This document shows positions 49,054-57,338 of a stretch of 64,000 bases of DNA, in pieces. Each line of letters begins with the position of its first letter. Within the stretch, counting starts at the first letter, position 1. Where the stretch lies: contig JAZUPB010000023.1 of the NCBI GenBank assembly GCA_045604965.1, forward strand, positions 1-64,000, given 5' to 3'. A program made the translations under genes and the position numbers. Below the pieces are notes generated by a model that worked only from the letters and a program-made list of their open reading frames with translations, searched no databases and was not told where the DNA came from. Source of the stretch: JAISGQ01 sp045604965 (GTDB lineage Bacteria; Bacillota; Clostridia; Oscillospirales; Acutalibacteraceae).

Positions 49054-49215
49054 ATGAGCATCGGGAGCGAATATCTGGATATTGATATGAATATACAGTG
49101 CATAGGTTTGTGCGGAATATGCGGAGAGCCGATAATGGAGAACGAGCGGATAGAGCGCACCGACGCAAGGGTGTGCTGTGTAAATTGTATTGTGGCACAG
49201 GAGGAAAACAATTAA
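49054..49215 (+). CDS. Tiny zinc-ribbon-like protein
   Basis: 53 residues, with GGAGGGTGAG upstream. The Cys pattern C-x4-CGIC ... RVCCVNC can form a four-Cys zinc ribbon (CGICGEPI and CCVNCIVA), with an acidic N-terminus. The stop TAA overlaps the ATG of the next gene by one base, so translation is coupled. Size and position recall small phage-encoded regulators or adaptors. There is no signal peptide. Function unknown. Confidence 0.65.
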   Translation: MSIGSEYLDIDMNIQCIGLCGICGEPIMENERIERTDARVCCVNCIVAQEENN

Positions 49216-49604
49216 TGTACGATAATACGCATGATTACTGTGTAAGTGCTTTTCGCTTATACTCAATGTGCGGCTGTCCAAAACAGAGAGACATTTCAGA
49301 GCTTGATATTTCAGATCCGTCCATTGAGGACCTGAGCGCAGTAAGCAAGACCATCGATGAGCTGATGAGAGAGGAAAACGGAAGGGATATTTTAGATTGC
49401 TTATGGGCGGTGTATTTTACACGCCCGACAGAGTTAAGTCAGAAAGGGACAGTTACTCTTCGGGTTCGTAAAGCCAGCGATGCTCTTGCTATGAGCGAGG
49501 CAACAGTATATCGCAACCTCCAAAAAGCGCGCAGGGTATTTGCACACAATCGGGGACTGCGGGACTCGGAGGATGAACAGTGGCTTATAGGATTATTCAG
49601 CTGA
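49215..49604 (+). CDS. Sigma-like/ArpU-RinA-like HTH protein
   Basis: 129 residues from ATG 49215. The C-terminal half contains a region-4-like helix-turn-helix (ASDALAMSEATVYRNLQKAR followed by RVFAHNRGL), as in phage late-gene regulators of the ArpU/RinA/DUF1492 type and in sigma factors. The N-terminal half is acidic and has several Cys (YSMCGCPKQRD). It is coupled to the zinc-ribbon gene and divergent from the S24-like repressor. No phage structural genes follow, so this is probably a remnant or a domesticated switch. Family assignment is tentative. Confidence 0.6.
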   Translation: MYDNTHDYCVSAFRLYSMCGCPKQRDISELDISDPSIEDLSAVSKTIDELMREENGRDILDCLWAVYFTRPTELSQKGTVTLRVRKASDALAMSEATVYRNLQKARRVFAHNRGLRDSEDEQWLIGLFS

Positions 49605-49606
49605 TT

Positions 49607-50503
49607 TTATTTTTTGAGGGATTCGGTAGCTTCAATTCGTGAATAGTAAAGCACGCCGCCCAGTATCAGCAAAGCGCCGATTATCTGGAAGAGAGTCGGT
49701 ACCTCACCGAAAAGAAACACGGCAAATACAGCAGCAACAACAGGCTCACAAAGCTTTGTTGCGGACACAAAGGAAGGGGAAAAGAATTTAAGACACCAGC
49801 TGAAAATGCTGTGTCCGAGGATAGTGGAAAATACAGCCAGCAGCAGTCCGACAACAACACCGCTTATTTCAAAGTCCGCAATAAATCGGTGCCCCTGAAT
49901 AAGTGTCGTGGCAGTGAGGATCGAGGCACAGGAAACATAGACGATGTATGTATAAACGGAGGTGGATGTGTTCTTTCGCACTGTCCGTCCGATGAGAGTG
50001 TAGACAGCAACAGCTATTGCGGCAGCAAGAGACAGCATATCTCCGTACAGGTGAGCGCCGCCTGAGAAGGAATCTGCACAGGCAATAAAGACGCTGCCTG
50101 TGAGGGTGATGACGATAGCCAGGACAGATTTAAGTGAAAGCTTGCCTTTCATAAAAAGGCAGAATCCGAGAGAAACCCAGATAACCTCTGTGCAGACGAT
50201 GGTTGTAGAGCTTGCCACAGAGGTGTGCTTGAGGGACTCGAACCATAAAACGAAATGCACAGCAAGAAACACACCGCTTAGTGCGCTGAGCAGAACGGTT
50301 TTGATGTTTGTATGGAACAATTCCTGACGCAGCTGCTTTTTGCCAAGCACCACAGGTGTCATAAGCAATACAGTCCATAACAGACGGTATGCAGCGGTTA
50401 CAGCAGAGGGTGCAGAAGAATATTTTACGAATATTGCGGAAAGAGAAATTCCGATTATTCCTACGACTATCATAATCATAGGATGTTTTTCTATGTACTT
50501 CAC
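49607..50503 (-). CDS. EamA/DMT-family transporter
   Basis: 298 residues with ten membrane helices arranged as two EamA repeats (GIIGISLSAIFVKYSSAP in the first and the VVAAVFAVFLFGEVPT loop in the second, the latter a hallmark of the family). Members export amino acids, nucleobases or other small metabolites; the substrate here is unknown. The end lies 2 bases from the convergent HTH gene. Confidence 0.9.
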   Translation of the reverse strand: MKYIEKHPMIMIVVGIIGISLSAIFVKYSSAPSAVTAAYRLLWTVLLMTPVVLGKKQLRQELFHTNIKTVLLSALSGVFLAVHFVLWFESLKHTSVASSTTIVCTEVIWVSLGFCLFMKGKLSLKSVLAIVITLTGSVFIACADSFSGGAHLYGDMLSLAAAIAVAVYTLIGRTVRKNTSTSVYTYIVYVSCASILTATTLIQGHRFIADFEISGVVVGLLLAVFSTILGHSIFSWCLKFFSPSFVSATKLCEPVVAAVFAVFLFGEVPTLFQIIGALLILGGVLYYSRIEATESLKK

Positions 50504-50519
50504 AGCATCACCTTATGTT

Positions 50520-50550
50520 GTAAGCCGCAAGGGATATCCTTGCGGCTTGA
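50520..50550 (-). terminator. Hairpin after the GNAT acetyltransferase gene
   Basis: Perfect stem AAGCCGCAAGG / CCTTGCGGCTT (50522-50548) with loop GATAT; no clear T-run on the - strand, so it may be a weak terminator. Confidence 0.5.
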
Positions 50551-50554
50551 GATA

Positions 50555-51157
50555 TTAGACCCACTGCCCCGGAAGAACTTTTTTCTCCATATAAGGGAAG
50601 AGCTTGTTGAATTCCTCAACCTCGTTTTCGGGGAGATCGTAATAAACGGGAGCTTCATAAAATTTTCCGCCGGAAAGAGCCGAAAGAGCTCCCTCCTTAA
50701 GTTCCAGCCCCATAAAAGGAGGGAAGTTTTCGCCTTCTGCAGTAGTTATGCCGAACACATCGCAGGGTTTGAAACCGAAACGAGGATAATAATCGGGTTC
50801 GCCGAAAATAATTACTGCGTTGAAGCCCAATTCTTTGGCGAGAGCCAGAGTTTCGCGAAGCAAAACACCGCCGATGCCCTTTTTCTGAAGATCGGGATCG
50901 ACGCAAAGCGGTCCGAATGAAAGCACCTCGGTGTCATTGACCTTAGCTCTTGCGTAATAGATAGCGCCGACGATTTTTCCGTCAAGCTCAGCGACACGGC
51001 TGAGCTCGGGTACAAAGTCCTTGTCATTTCTCAGCTTGTGCACAAGATAGTGTTCACTGCAGCCGGGAACGTGCAGATTCCAGAATGCACGCTGTGTCAT
51101 TGCTTCGGTGTCGTGATAGTCGGCAGGAGTTTCTTTTCGAATAATTATATTTTGCAT
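50555..51157 (-). CDS. GNAT-family N-acetyltransferase
   Basis: 200 residues from ATG 51157, chosen for AAGGAGC seven bases upstream. Acetyl-CoA binding is seen in LCVDPDLQKKGIGGVLLRETL, and YYPRFGFKP follows as the usual beta-strand after the catalytic region. The layout and the phrase YPRFGFKPC are close to predicted acetyltransferases of the YhbS type. The substrate is not indicated. A hairpin lies downstream, and the EamA gene follows on the same strand. Confidence 0.88.
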   Translation of the reverse strand: MQNIIIRKETPADYHDTEAMTQRAFWNLHVPGCSEHYLVHKLRNDKDFVPELSRVAELDGKIVGAIYYARAKVNDTEVLSFGPLCVDPDLQKKGIGGVLLRETLALAKELGFNAVIIFGEPDYYPRFGFKPCDVFGITTAEGENFPPFMGLELKEGALSALSGGKFYEAPVYYDLPENEVEEFNKLFPYMEKKVLPGQWV

Positions 51158-51235
51158 ATTATTGCTCCTTAACAAAATGTTAATTGACATATATCGGATT
51201 ATGTGTATTGATATAAGAGAAAGTAGTGTATAAAA

Positions 51236-51958
51236 ATGAGAAAGAATATTTTTATGCTGACAGAGAAAAGAAGTATGAGAAGATTTCTGTGTTTGTTGTG
51301 CTTTGCGGCGGTGCTTATTTCTGCAGTGGTCTGTTTGTCGGGATGCGGAAAAGGTAAAGAGCCGCCTGTGCTCGGTGAAACAGGATTTCGTTATGAGATT
51401 CAGGAAGGCAAGGCAACTGTTGTGGGATATGCTCTCAGCGAAACAGATGTTTTTATTCCCGAACAGATAAATGGAGTACCGGTAACCGCAATTGGGGCAA
51501 AGGCTTTTGAGGGCTGTGCCTTTATCGAAAAAGTAACTTTCCCCGAAACTGTTGATGCTATTGGAGAATATGCTTTTGCGGATTGTTCAGGAATTGCTGA
51601 ATTAATACTCCCTGACGGGGTTAAGAAAATCGAAAAATGTGCATTCCATAACTGTAACGGAATAGAAAGTGTAGTTATTCCGGGCAGTGTGAAAAAGATA
51701 GGTGAATATGCTTTTCAGTCCTGCGACAGTCTGACTGATGTTGTCATCAGCGATGGGGTTGAAAAAATCGGGAGGGCGGCATTTTCATATTGCGAAAACC
51801 TCAGAACAGTGAAAATACCAAGCAGTGTCAAGAAGATAGACAGCACCGCTTTTGAATTCAGCGCAGATCATACAAATAAACTGACGGTCACAGCTGCGCA
51901 TAAGGCGTCATATTATAATTATCCCGCAGATGAAAGAATCATTTGGATAGCAGAATAA
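51236..51958 (+). CDS. BspA-type leucine-rich-repeat lipoprotein
   Basis: 240 residues from ATG 51236; internal Met codons (51254, 51275) are alternative starts and no strong ribosome-binding site decides. The lipobox LSGC lies at about residues 34-37. Residues about 50-235 hold six LRR_5 repeats of the form VTAIGAKAFEGCAFIEKVTF. Lipid-anchored LRR_5 proteins are surface-exposed and are usually implicated in adhesion. A terminator hairpin follows at 51964-52000. Confidence 0.85.
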   Translation: MRKNIFMLTEKRSMRRFLCLLCFAAVLISAVVCLSGCGKGKEPPVLGETGFRYEIQEGKATVVGYALSETDVFIPEQINGVPVTAIGAKAFEGCAFIEKVTFPETVDAIGEYAFADCSGIAELILPDGVKKIEKCAFHNCNGIESVVIPGSVKKIGEYAFQSCDSLTDVVISDGVEKIGRAAFSYCENLRTVKIPSSVKKIDSTAFEFSADHTNKLTVTAAHKASYYNYPADERIIWIAE

Positions 51959-51963
51959 AAGCA

Positions 51964-52006
51964 GCAGTGCGAAAGAAGCAGAGTGTTTTCTTTCGCACTG
52001 TGTTTT
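51964..52006 (+). terminator. Terminator between the LRR lipoprotein and the methyltransferase gene
   Basis: Stem CAGTGCGAAAGA / TCTTTCGCACTG with a 13-base loop, followed by TGTTTTTT. Confidence 0.85.
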
Positions 52007-52873
52007 TTACTCCTTTGTCCACAGTGCCGTTGCGCCGCAGGGCAGAGCAAAGCCTGTGCTTTCGACCTTGAGACCTATTTCGTCGCAGGAGAGCACTCCG
52101 CCGTACTTGGGCTGGACAAGAGTGCCCAGCAGATAGCTCATAACAGATGGCGAAAGACCTGTGGTGTAACTGTTTATTGCAAAGAAAAGAGGATCATCTG
52201 AGAGAAGCTTTGCACACTCGGAAACGAGAGTATATACTTGCTCCTCAAGCTTCCACACTTCGCCGTTGGGACCTCTGCCGTAGCTGGGAGGATCCATAAT
52301 AACAGCGTCATAAGTGTTGCCTCGGCGCTGTTCACGGGCGATGAATTTCAGACAGTCGTCAACGATCCATCTCTGAGGAAGCTCACGAAGACCCGAGAGC
52401 ACTGCGTTTTCCTTTGCCCATTCGGTCATACCCTTTGATGCGTCAACGTGGGTAACGTGAGCGCCTGCTGAAAGGCAGGCAACAGTAGCGCCGCCTGTAT
52501 AGGCAAAAAGATTGAGAACTTTTATCGGTCTCTTTGCATTTCTGATAAGCTCGATGAAATAATCCCAGTTCACCGCCTGCTCAGGAAAAAGACCTGTATG
52601 CTTAAATCCCATAGGCTTTATGGCGAAGGTGAGATCACGGTATTTTATCTGCCAGTCGGCGGGAATTTTTTTATATGTCTCCCACGCACCGCCACCGCTG
52701 GAAGAGCGGATATACCGTGCGTGAGCGTTTTTCCACAGGGGATTTTTCTTTTCGGTTTTCCAGATGATCTGAGGATCGGGACGGATAAGCACAATATCGC
52801 CCCATTTTTCCAGACGTTCTCCGTCAGATGCATCCAGCAGAACGTAATCTTTCCAGTATTCAGTAAATCTCAT
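52007..52873 (-). CDS. SAM-dependent methyltransferase, RlmI/RlmK-like
   Basis: 288 residues. SAM-binding motif VLNLFAYTGGATVACLSAG, acidic VTHVDASKGM, and catalytic motif DPPSYGRGPNGEVWKL match the C-terminal catalytic part of Rlm-type 23S rRNA cytosine methyltransferases. The N-terminal PUA domain of E. coli RlmI is absent, so target selection must differ. It lies 9 bases downstream of ruvB on the same strand and is probably cotranscribed with it. Confidence 0.87.
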   Translation of the reverse strand: MRFTEYWKDYVLLDASDGERLEKWGDIVLIRPDPQIIWKTEKKNPLWKNAHARYIRSSSGGGAWETYKKIPADWQIKYRDLTFAIKPMGFKHTGLFPEQAVNWDYFIELIRNAKRPIKVLNLFAYTGGATVACLSAGAHVTHVDASKGMTEWAKENAVLSGLRELPQRWIVDDCLKFIAREQRRGNTYDAVIMDPPSYGRGPNGEVWKLEEQVYTLVSECAKLLSDDPLFFAINSYTTGLSPSVMSYLLGTLVQPKYGGVLSCDEIGLKVESTGFALPCGATALWTKE

Positions 52874-52882
52874 ATATATCTC

Positions 52883-53989
52883 CTAAAACAGTGAGGTTTG
52901 TCCGTTTGAATCCTTCGCACCGGGAGGTGTAAGACCAAGATGCAGATATGCGGCGTGGGTGACACAGCGGCCTCTGGGAGTGCGCGAAAGAAAGCCGATC
53001 TGCATAAGATAGGGCTCATAAACATCCTCGATAGTGACGGCTTCTTCGCCGATAGCGGCGGCGATAGTTTCAAGACCTACAGGACCGCCCTTGTAATAAT
53101 CAATTATGGAACGAAGCAGAAGCCTGTCGATTTTGTCAAGTCCCAGCTCATCGATCTCCAGTCGGTCAAGAGCCATTCGAGCGATCTCAAATGTGATCGT
53201 TCCGTCTCCGTAGACTTGAGCGAAGTCACGCACACGTTTCAAAAGACGGTTTGCAATTCGCGGAGTGCCTCTCGAACGGGAAGCAACCTCAAGAGAGCCT
53301 TCTTCCTCAATACCGATGCCGAGAATACCGGCAGAGCGAGTGACTATTTTTGAAAGCTCCTCAGGGGTGTACAGCTCCAGCCTGAGCAGTACGCCGAAAC
53401 GGTCGCGCAGAGGAGCGGAAAGCTGACCGGCTCTTGTGGTTGCACCGATAAGGGTGAAGTGAGGAAGGGGAAGATGATAGCTCATAGCACCCTGACCCTT
53501 GCCTGTAACGATGTCTATAGCAAAGTCCTCCATCGCAGGATAAAGGACTTCTTCGACCATTCTTGAAAGGCGGTGTATCTCGTCTATAAAAAGAACATCA
53601 CCGGGATTCATAGAGGAAAGCAGAGCGGCCAGATCACCGGGCTTTTCGATGGCAGGTCCTGATGTAACGCGCAGACCAACACCCATTTCGTGAGCTATGA
53701 TGCCTGCAAGGGTGGTCTTTCCGAGACCGGGAGGACCGTACAGCAGACAGTGATCAAGTGTTTCCCTGCGTCCCAGAGCAGCACTGATATAAACGCTCAG
53801 ATTATCCTTTACCTTATCCTGACCGATATAGTCCTCGAAGGTTTTGGGACGGAGAGGGTTATCAGTGTCACCATCCTCAGAAGTGAATTCAGGTGCAACT
53901 ATTCGGTTTTCAAAGTCCATATCGTCATCAAAGGAAGTTGATTGTGTTGCGCCGAAATCGTCAAAATCATTGTTGTTTTTAGGTGACAT
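52883..53989 (-). CDS. ruvB: Holliday junction branch-migration ATPase RuvB
   Basis: 368 residues; about 30 more at the N-terminus than typical, including an acidic stretch (NNNDFDDFGATQS, TSFDDDMDF). AAA+ motifs are Walker A GPPGLGKTTLA, Walker B FIDEIHR, sensor 1 GATTRAG, and Arg finger region GTPRIANRLLKRVRDFA. The C-terminal winged helix ends RTPRGRCVTHAAYLHLG. RuvB hexamers drive branch migration with RuvA. It is separated from ruvA/ruvC by two YwaF-like genes. Ribosome-binding site GGAGG. Confidence 0.96.
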   Translation of the reverse strand: MSPKNNNDFDDFGATQSTSFDDDMDFENRIVAPEFTSEDGDTDNPLRPKTFEDYIGQDKVKDNLSVYISAALGRRETLDHCLLYGPPGLGKTTLAGIIAHEMGVGLRVTSGPAIEKPGDLAALLSSMNPGDVLFIDEIHRLSRMVEEVLYPAMEDFAIDIVTGKGQGAMSYHLPLPHFTLIGATTRAGQLSAPLRDRFGVLLRLELYTPEELSKIVTRSAGILGIGIEEEGSLEVASRSRGTPRIANRLLKRVRDFAQVYGDGTITFEIARMALDRLEIDELGLDKIDRLLLRSIIDYYKGGPVGLETIAAAIGEEAVTIEDVYEPYLMQIGFLSRTPRGRCVTHAAYLHLGLTPPGAKDSNGQTSLF

Positions 53990-54022
53990 TTCAATACCTC
54001 CGGTATTATTTAAAAAAGGATA

Positions 54023-54772
54023 TTACTGTGCGTTGCGCTTTTTGAGTTTTCCTGCCACAGACCAGGGCAGGAACAGAATCAGCCAGAGAACGGCGATAAG
54101 CGCTAAGAGACCGATTCTGTAATCGGGGAAAATATTTCCAAGGGCAACAAGCAGGGCATTTCCGTCGTCATCGTGGACAAAGAAGAAATTGGTGCCCAGC
54201 TTCAAATTAAGGAAATAGATGGGAATGCATAATGCAAGAACCATAAGGAACAGCTTCCAGAGATTTTTCACATCAGGCCTCAAGCCTCCTGCAAGCAGAA
54301 GGACAGGTATCATTACAAGAACGATATGTACGATCTCCGAATGAATGTGGAAGAAATTCAGTATAGGAAGCGCTGTCCAGGAAGGGGTCAGCAGAGCAAA
54401 CAAAGCACCGGGCAGACATACGCCGTAAAGAAAATCGGCAATCAGCTTGCTGGGCTTGAATGCATAGAAAAGGCTGACGAATATATTTATACCGCACAGA
54501 TGGAGAGGCAATACGCCGAAGGTCCACTGATCGGTGAGAAGATAAGCTATATTCATAGCTAATTCGTAAACAAAAATAAATATTGCCAAAGAAGTAATCA
54601 TATTGCGTCTGCCTTTTTCGCCGAGCTTTCTGTAAAGGCAGGCAGATGAAATCCAAAGAATAACTGCAAGGGCAAGCCAGAAAAGATGGATTGGACCGAA
54701 GAGGGAAAATGACTGATAATCACTGCCCTTTTCAGAAAGCATCGTACTTATGGAATACCAGAATTCACTCAA
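54023..54772 (-). CDS. YwaF/TMEM164-like membrane protein (copy 1)
   Basis: 249 residues with about seven membrane helices. Conserved phrases GVLPLHLCGINIFVSLFYA, FHIHSEIVHIVLVMIPVLL, NFFFVHDDDGN and FPDYRIGLL match the YwaF-type conserved integral membrane family (TIGR02206), related to eukaryotic TMEM164 acyltransferases. The Cys in HLCG and the His pairs are likely functional residues. It is a paralogue of the next gene upstream (54796-55602), about half identical by eye, and the pair lies inside the ruv gene group. Confidence 0.83.
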   Translation of the reverse strand: MSEFWYSISTMLSEKGSDYQSFSLFGPIHLFWLALAVILWISSACLYRKLGEKGRRNMITSLAIFIFVYELAMNIAYLLTDQWTFGVLPLHLCGINIFVSLFYAFKPSKLIADFLYGVCLPGALFALLTPSWTALPILNFFHIHSEIVHIVLVMIPVLLLAGGLRPDVKNLWKLFLMVLALCIPIYFLNLKLGTNFFFVHDDDGNALLVALGNIFPDYRIGLLALIAVLWLILFLPWSVAGKLKKRNAQ

Positions 54773-54795
54773 ATAAATCAGTCCTTACAAGAGTT

Positions 54796-55602
54796 TTAAG
54801 CGGAAACAGTTTCGCTTTTCTTTTTGCATTTGGCAGCGATTGCCCAGGGGATAAACATAATCAGCCACAAAACAGCGATAAGGACGAGAAGTCCTATTCT
54901 GTAGTCAGGGAAGATAGTACCGAGGAGAATGAATGTACCGATGCCGTCATCGCCGTTGAGGAAGAAGAAATTCGTACCGAGGGCGATATTGAGGAAATAC
55001 ATAGGGATACAGAACAGAATAACCACAAAAAACAGTTTGGGCAGATTTTTAAAATTAGGTCTGAAGCCATCGGCAAAGAGAAGTATGGGGAACAGTACCA
55101 GCAGAATATGCAGAACTGAAGAATGAATATGGAAGAAGTTTGCCATAGGCTGCAGCTGCCAGGCAGGGGTAATAAGTGCAAACAGGGCACCGGGCAGACA
55201 GGCTGCATAAAGAAAGTCAGCTACTATAGGCGTAGGCTTTATGGCATAGAAAAGACATACAAACATATTTATGCTGCAGAAATGCAGGGGGAGCATACTG
55301 TTGTGCCACTGATCTGTGATGATGAGTGCAGTATCGCAGATGATCTCAAGAATAAAGAAAACTGCGCTGATGGAAAGAAGCATAACTTTGCGCTGTTTGG
55401 TGCCGAGCTTGCGGTAGATCACAAAACCGAGGATCCAGACAAGAGCCGCAATTGCGAACCAGGTCAAATGAACGGAATCAAAAAGATTGAAAGCCAGATA
55501 ATCGTCGCCGTTTGCAGCCTTGAATGATTCCTTTGACCACCAGAACTGGCTGATATCTGTTTCGGAAATATTTTCAATAGCCGAGTTGATAAGTCTGTTC
55601 AT
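54796..55602 (-). CDS. YwaF/TMEM164-like membrane protein (copy 2)
   Basis: 268 residues from ATG 55602 (AGGGGAA upstream). It has the same helix pattern and signature (SMLPLHFCSINMFVCLFYA, FHIHSSVLHILLV, NFFFLNGDDG, FPDYRIGLL) as the neighbouring copy, so the pair arose by tandem duplication. In both, the His/Cys block near helix 3 is conserved. The substrate is unknown; the TMEM164 relationship suggests a lipid acyltransferase-like role, which is inference. It separates ruvA (26 bases upstream on this strand) from ruvB. Confidence 0.83.
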   Translation of the reverse strand: MNRLINSAIENISETDISQFWWSKESFKAANGDDYLAFNLFDSVHLTWFAIAALVWILGFVIYRKLGTKQRKVMLLSISAVFFILEIICDTALIITDQWHNSMLPLHFCSINMFVCLFYAIKPTPIVADFLYAACLPGALFALITPAWQLQPMANFFHIHSSVLHILLVLFPILLFADGFRPNFKNLPKLFFVVILFCIPMYFLNIALGTNFFFLNGDDGIGTFILLGTIFPDYRIGLLVLIAVLWLIMFIPWAIAAKCKKKSETVSA

Positions 55603-55628
55603 AAAAATTCCCCTAACCTTATTTAAAA

Positions 55629-56237
55629 TCAAAGCTTGCTTGCCATTTCACGAAGAGAAAGTCTGATAAGTTCCTCAACCGGCAGAGAGGGGTCGAATTT
55701 TGATACAACAGCGGTGGCTTCATTGGCCTGATAACCGAGCACCATAAGAGCACTGACAGCCTTTGAGGGATTTGCGGCGGCAGAGGGAGCGGCAGAAGGA
55801 GCAGATGAGATATCTCCGTCAACAGGAGCACCGAGCCCTTTTACCTTGTCCTTAAGCTCGAGTACTATTCTCTGAGCAAGTTTTGGACCTACACCGCTTG
55901 CTCTTGTCAGAGTCTTGTAATCGCCTGAAGCTACAGACATACCGATCTGTTCTGCGGAAAGCTCAGAGAGTATAGCCATACCGACCTTTGCGCCGACACC
56001 GTTTACGGAAATCAGCATTTTAAAGCAGGCCATTTCGGTTTTCGTTGCAAATCCGAAAAGATCCATAGCATCCTCGCGGACGTTCATATATGTATAAAGC
56101 TTTATGTTCTTGCCCACCGCAGGCAGTGAACGCTGAGTCTGCATAGAGGTGAAGCACTTGAAGCCGACTCCTCCGCATTCAACGACCACAAAGCCAGGCT
56201 CGGTGTAATCAAGCGTTCCCGAAAGACTGTATATCAT
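55629..56237 (-). CDS. ruvA: Holliday junction DNA helicase subunit RuvA
   Basis: 202 residues, the family's usual size. The N-terminal OB-fold begins MIYSLSGTLDYTEPGFVVVE. Two helix-hairpin-helix motifs are seen in LISVNGVGAKVGMAILSE and LTRASGVGPKLAQRIVLEL, and a C-terminal domain III (LMVLGYQANEATAVV) contacts RuvB. It binds four-way junctions and loads RuvB. It is one base from ruvC and on the same strand. Confidence 0.95.
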   Translation of the reverse strand: MIYSLSGTLDYTEPGFVVVECGGVGFKCFTSMQTQRSLPAVGKNIKLYTYMNVREDAMDLFGFATKTEMACFKMLISVNGVGAKVGMAILSELSAEQIGMSVASGDYKTLTRASGVGPKLAQRIVLELKDKVKGLGAPVDGDISSAPSAAPSAAANPSKAVSALMVLGYQANEATAVVSKFDPSLPVEELIRLSLREMASKL

Positions 56238-56238
56238 T

Positions 56239-56745
56239 TTATTTCCTACCTTTCATACGCTCTTCGACAGTCGAAAAGCCGGAGTACTGTGCGTGACAGA
56301 TTGCAATTGCAAGAGCATCGGCGGTATCGTCAGGCTTGGGTACTTCGGCGAGTCCCAGAAGACGTCTTGTCATTTCCTGAACCTGAGGTTTTGGAGCTTG
56401 TCCATAGCCTGTGACGGCTTTTTTTACCTGCAGGGGAGTGTATTCGTAAACAGGAAGATGCGCCTGCTGTGCGGCAAGGAGAATAACACCTCTTGCCTCA
56501 GCAACGCCGATAACGGTTTTTGCGTTATTGGCATAATAGAGCTTTTCAATGGCAAGTGCATCGGGTCTGCGTTTTTCAATAAGCTCAGAAGTGCGCCTGT
56601 ATATGGTTTCAAGCCGCTGACAGAAGTCAACACCTGCTCTGGTGACGATAGAGCCGTATTCAACGGGCTTCATATAGGGTGCATTATAACGCAGAAAGCC
56701 GAAGCCTACGATAGCATAGCCCGGGTCAATGCCAAAAATCAGCAA
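56239..56745 (-). CDS. ruvC: Holliday junction resolvase RuvC
   Basis: 168 residues. RNase H-like acidic residues are in FGIDPGYAIVG (Asp), DALAIEKLYYANN (Glu) and the C-terminal DDTADALAIAICH (Asp pair). The length and motif spacing are typical. RuvC cuts the junctions that RuvAB moves. It is the first gene of the ruvC-ruvA-ywaF-ywaF-ruvB-methyltransferase run. No LexA box is evident upstream. Confidence 0.95.
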   Translation of the reverse strand: MLIFGIDPGYAIVGFGFLRYNAPYMKPVEYGSIVTRAGVDFCQRLETIYRRTSELIEKRRPDALAIEKLYYANNAKTVIGVAEARGVILLAAQQAHLPVYEYTPLQVKKAVTGYGQAPKPQVQEMTRRLLGLAEVPKPDDTADALAIAICHAQYSGFSTVEERMKGRK

Positions 56746-56831
56746 AATATCGCCTCCAATAAGAGTAATAATACTACATATTAATTAGCAAATCAACAAA
56801 GTGGGAAGTTTTGTCAGTTTTTTCGAAAGAA

Positions 56832-57308
56832 TCAATAATCGCAGATGAATTCATCGTCTGACCAGGGGGTATACCCTTCGGGAGTGCCGACATATAAAAC
56901 CGAATCGTCTCTGATGATTATATCGATCCCGTGTTCAGGCTCCCATTCGCACAAGCCCTCTATTATGTAGCCGATGCCGTCTCCTTTGGGAGAAAAGACG
57001 TACAGAGCGGGTGTTTCGATGTAATTGAGAATATCTCTGCCTGTTACATCGGGAGGAACCTTAGAATTTATCATATTTACAAAGTCCTCATCCCATTCTT
57101 CGAGCATATACTGATGAAATGCCGATGTGCGCTCACATATTTTATCTGTCATTTCTTCATTCAATGAAGAAAAATGTTCGGCGCATTTTTTCGCATATTC
57201 AATATCGGCTTCCTTTTCGATATAGACATCTATAGTTTTGTTAAACAGATTGCTGTGAAGTTTTCCGATGTTGAAAATAGAATTGTAACTTTTAATTTCG
57301 GTAATCAT
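56832..57308 (-). CDS. Hypothetical acidic protein, DUF6985-like C-terminus
   Basis: 158 residues with no signal peptide or membrane helix. The C-terminal half contains GYIIEGLCEWEPEHGIDIIIRD, which resembles a motif in small clostridial proteins of the DUF6985/DUF2004 kind, some of which lie near toxin-immunity loci. Here the neighbours are ruvC and the phosphatase-acetyltransferase fusion, and no toxin is visible. Function unknown; the family resemblance is tentative. Confidence 0.55.
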   Translation of the reverse strand: MITEIKSYNSIFNIGKLHSNLFNKTIDVYIEKEADIEYAKKCAEHFSSLNEEMTDKICERTSAFHQYMLEEWDEDFVNMINSKVPPDVTGRDILNYIETPALYVFSPKGDGIGYIIEGLCEWEPEHGIDIIIRDDSVLYVGTPEGYTPWSDDEFICDY

Positions 57309-57338
57309 TTTTTACCCTCATTTCATTGAGATAATGAA

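Noticed and set aside
48100..49610. An intact prophage or integrative element
   Set aside because: No integrase, terminase, capsid, tail or lysis gene is present; only the small switch-like module is visible.
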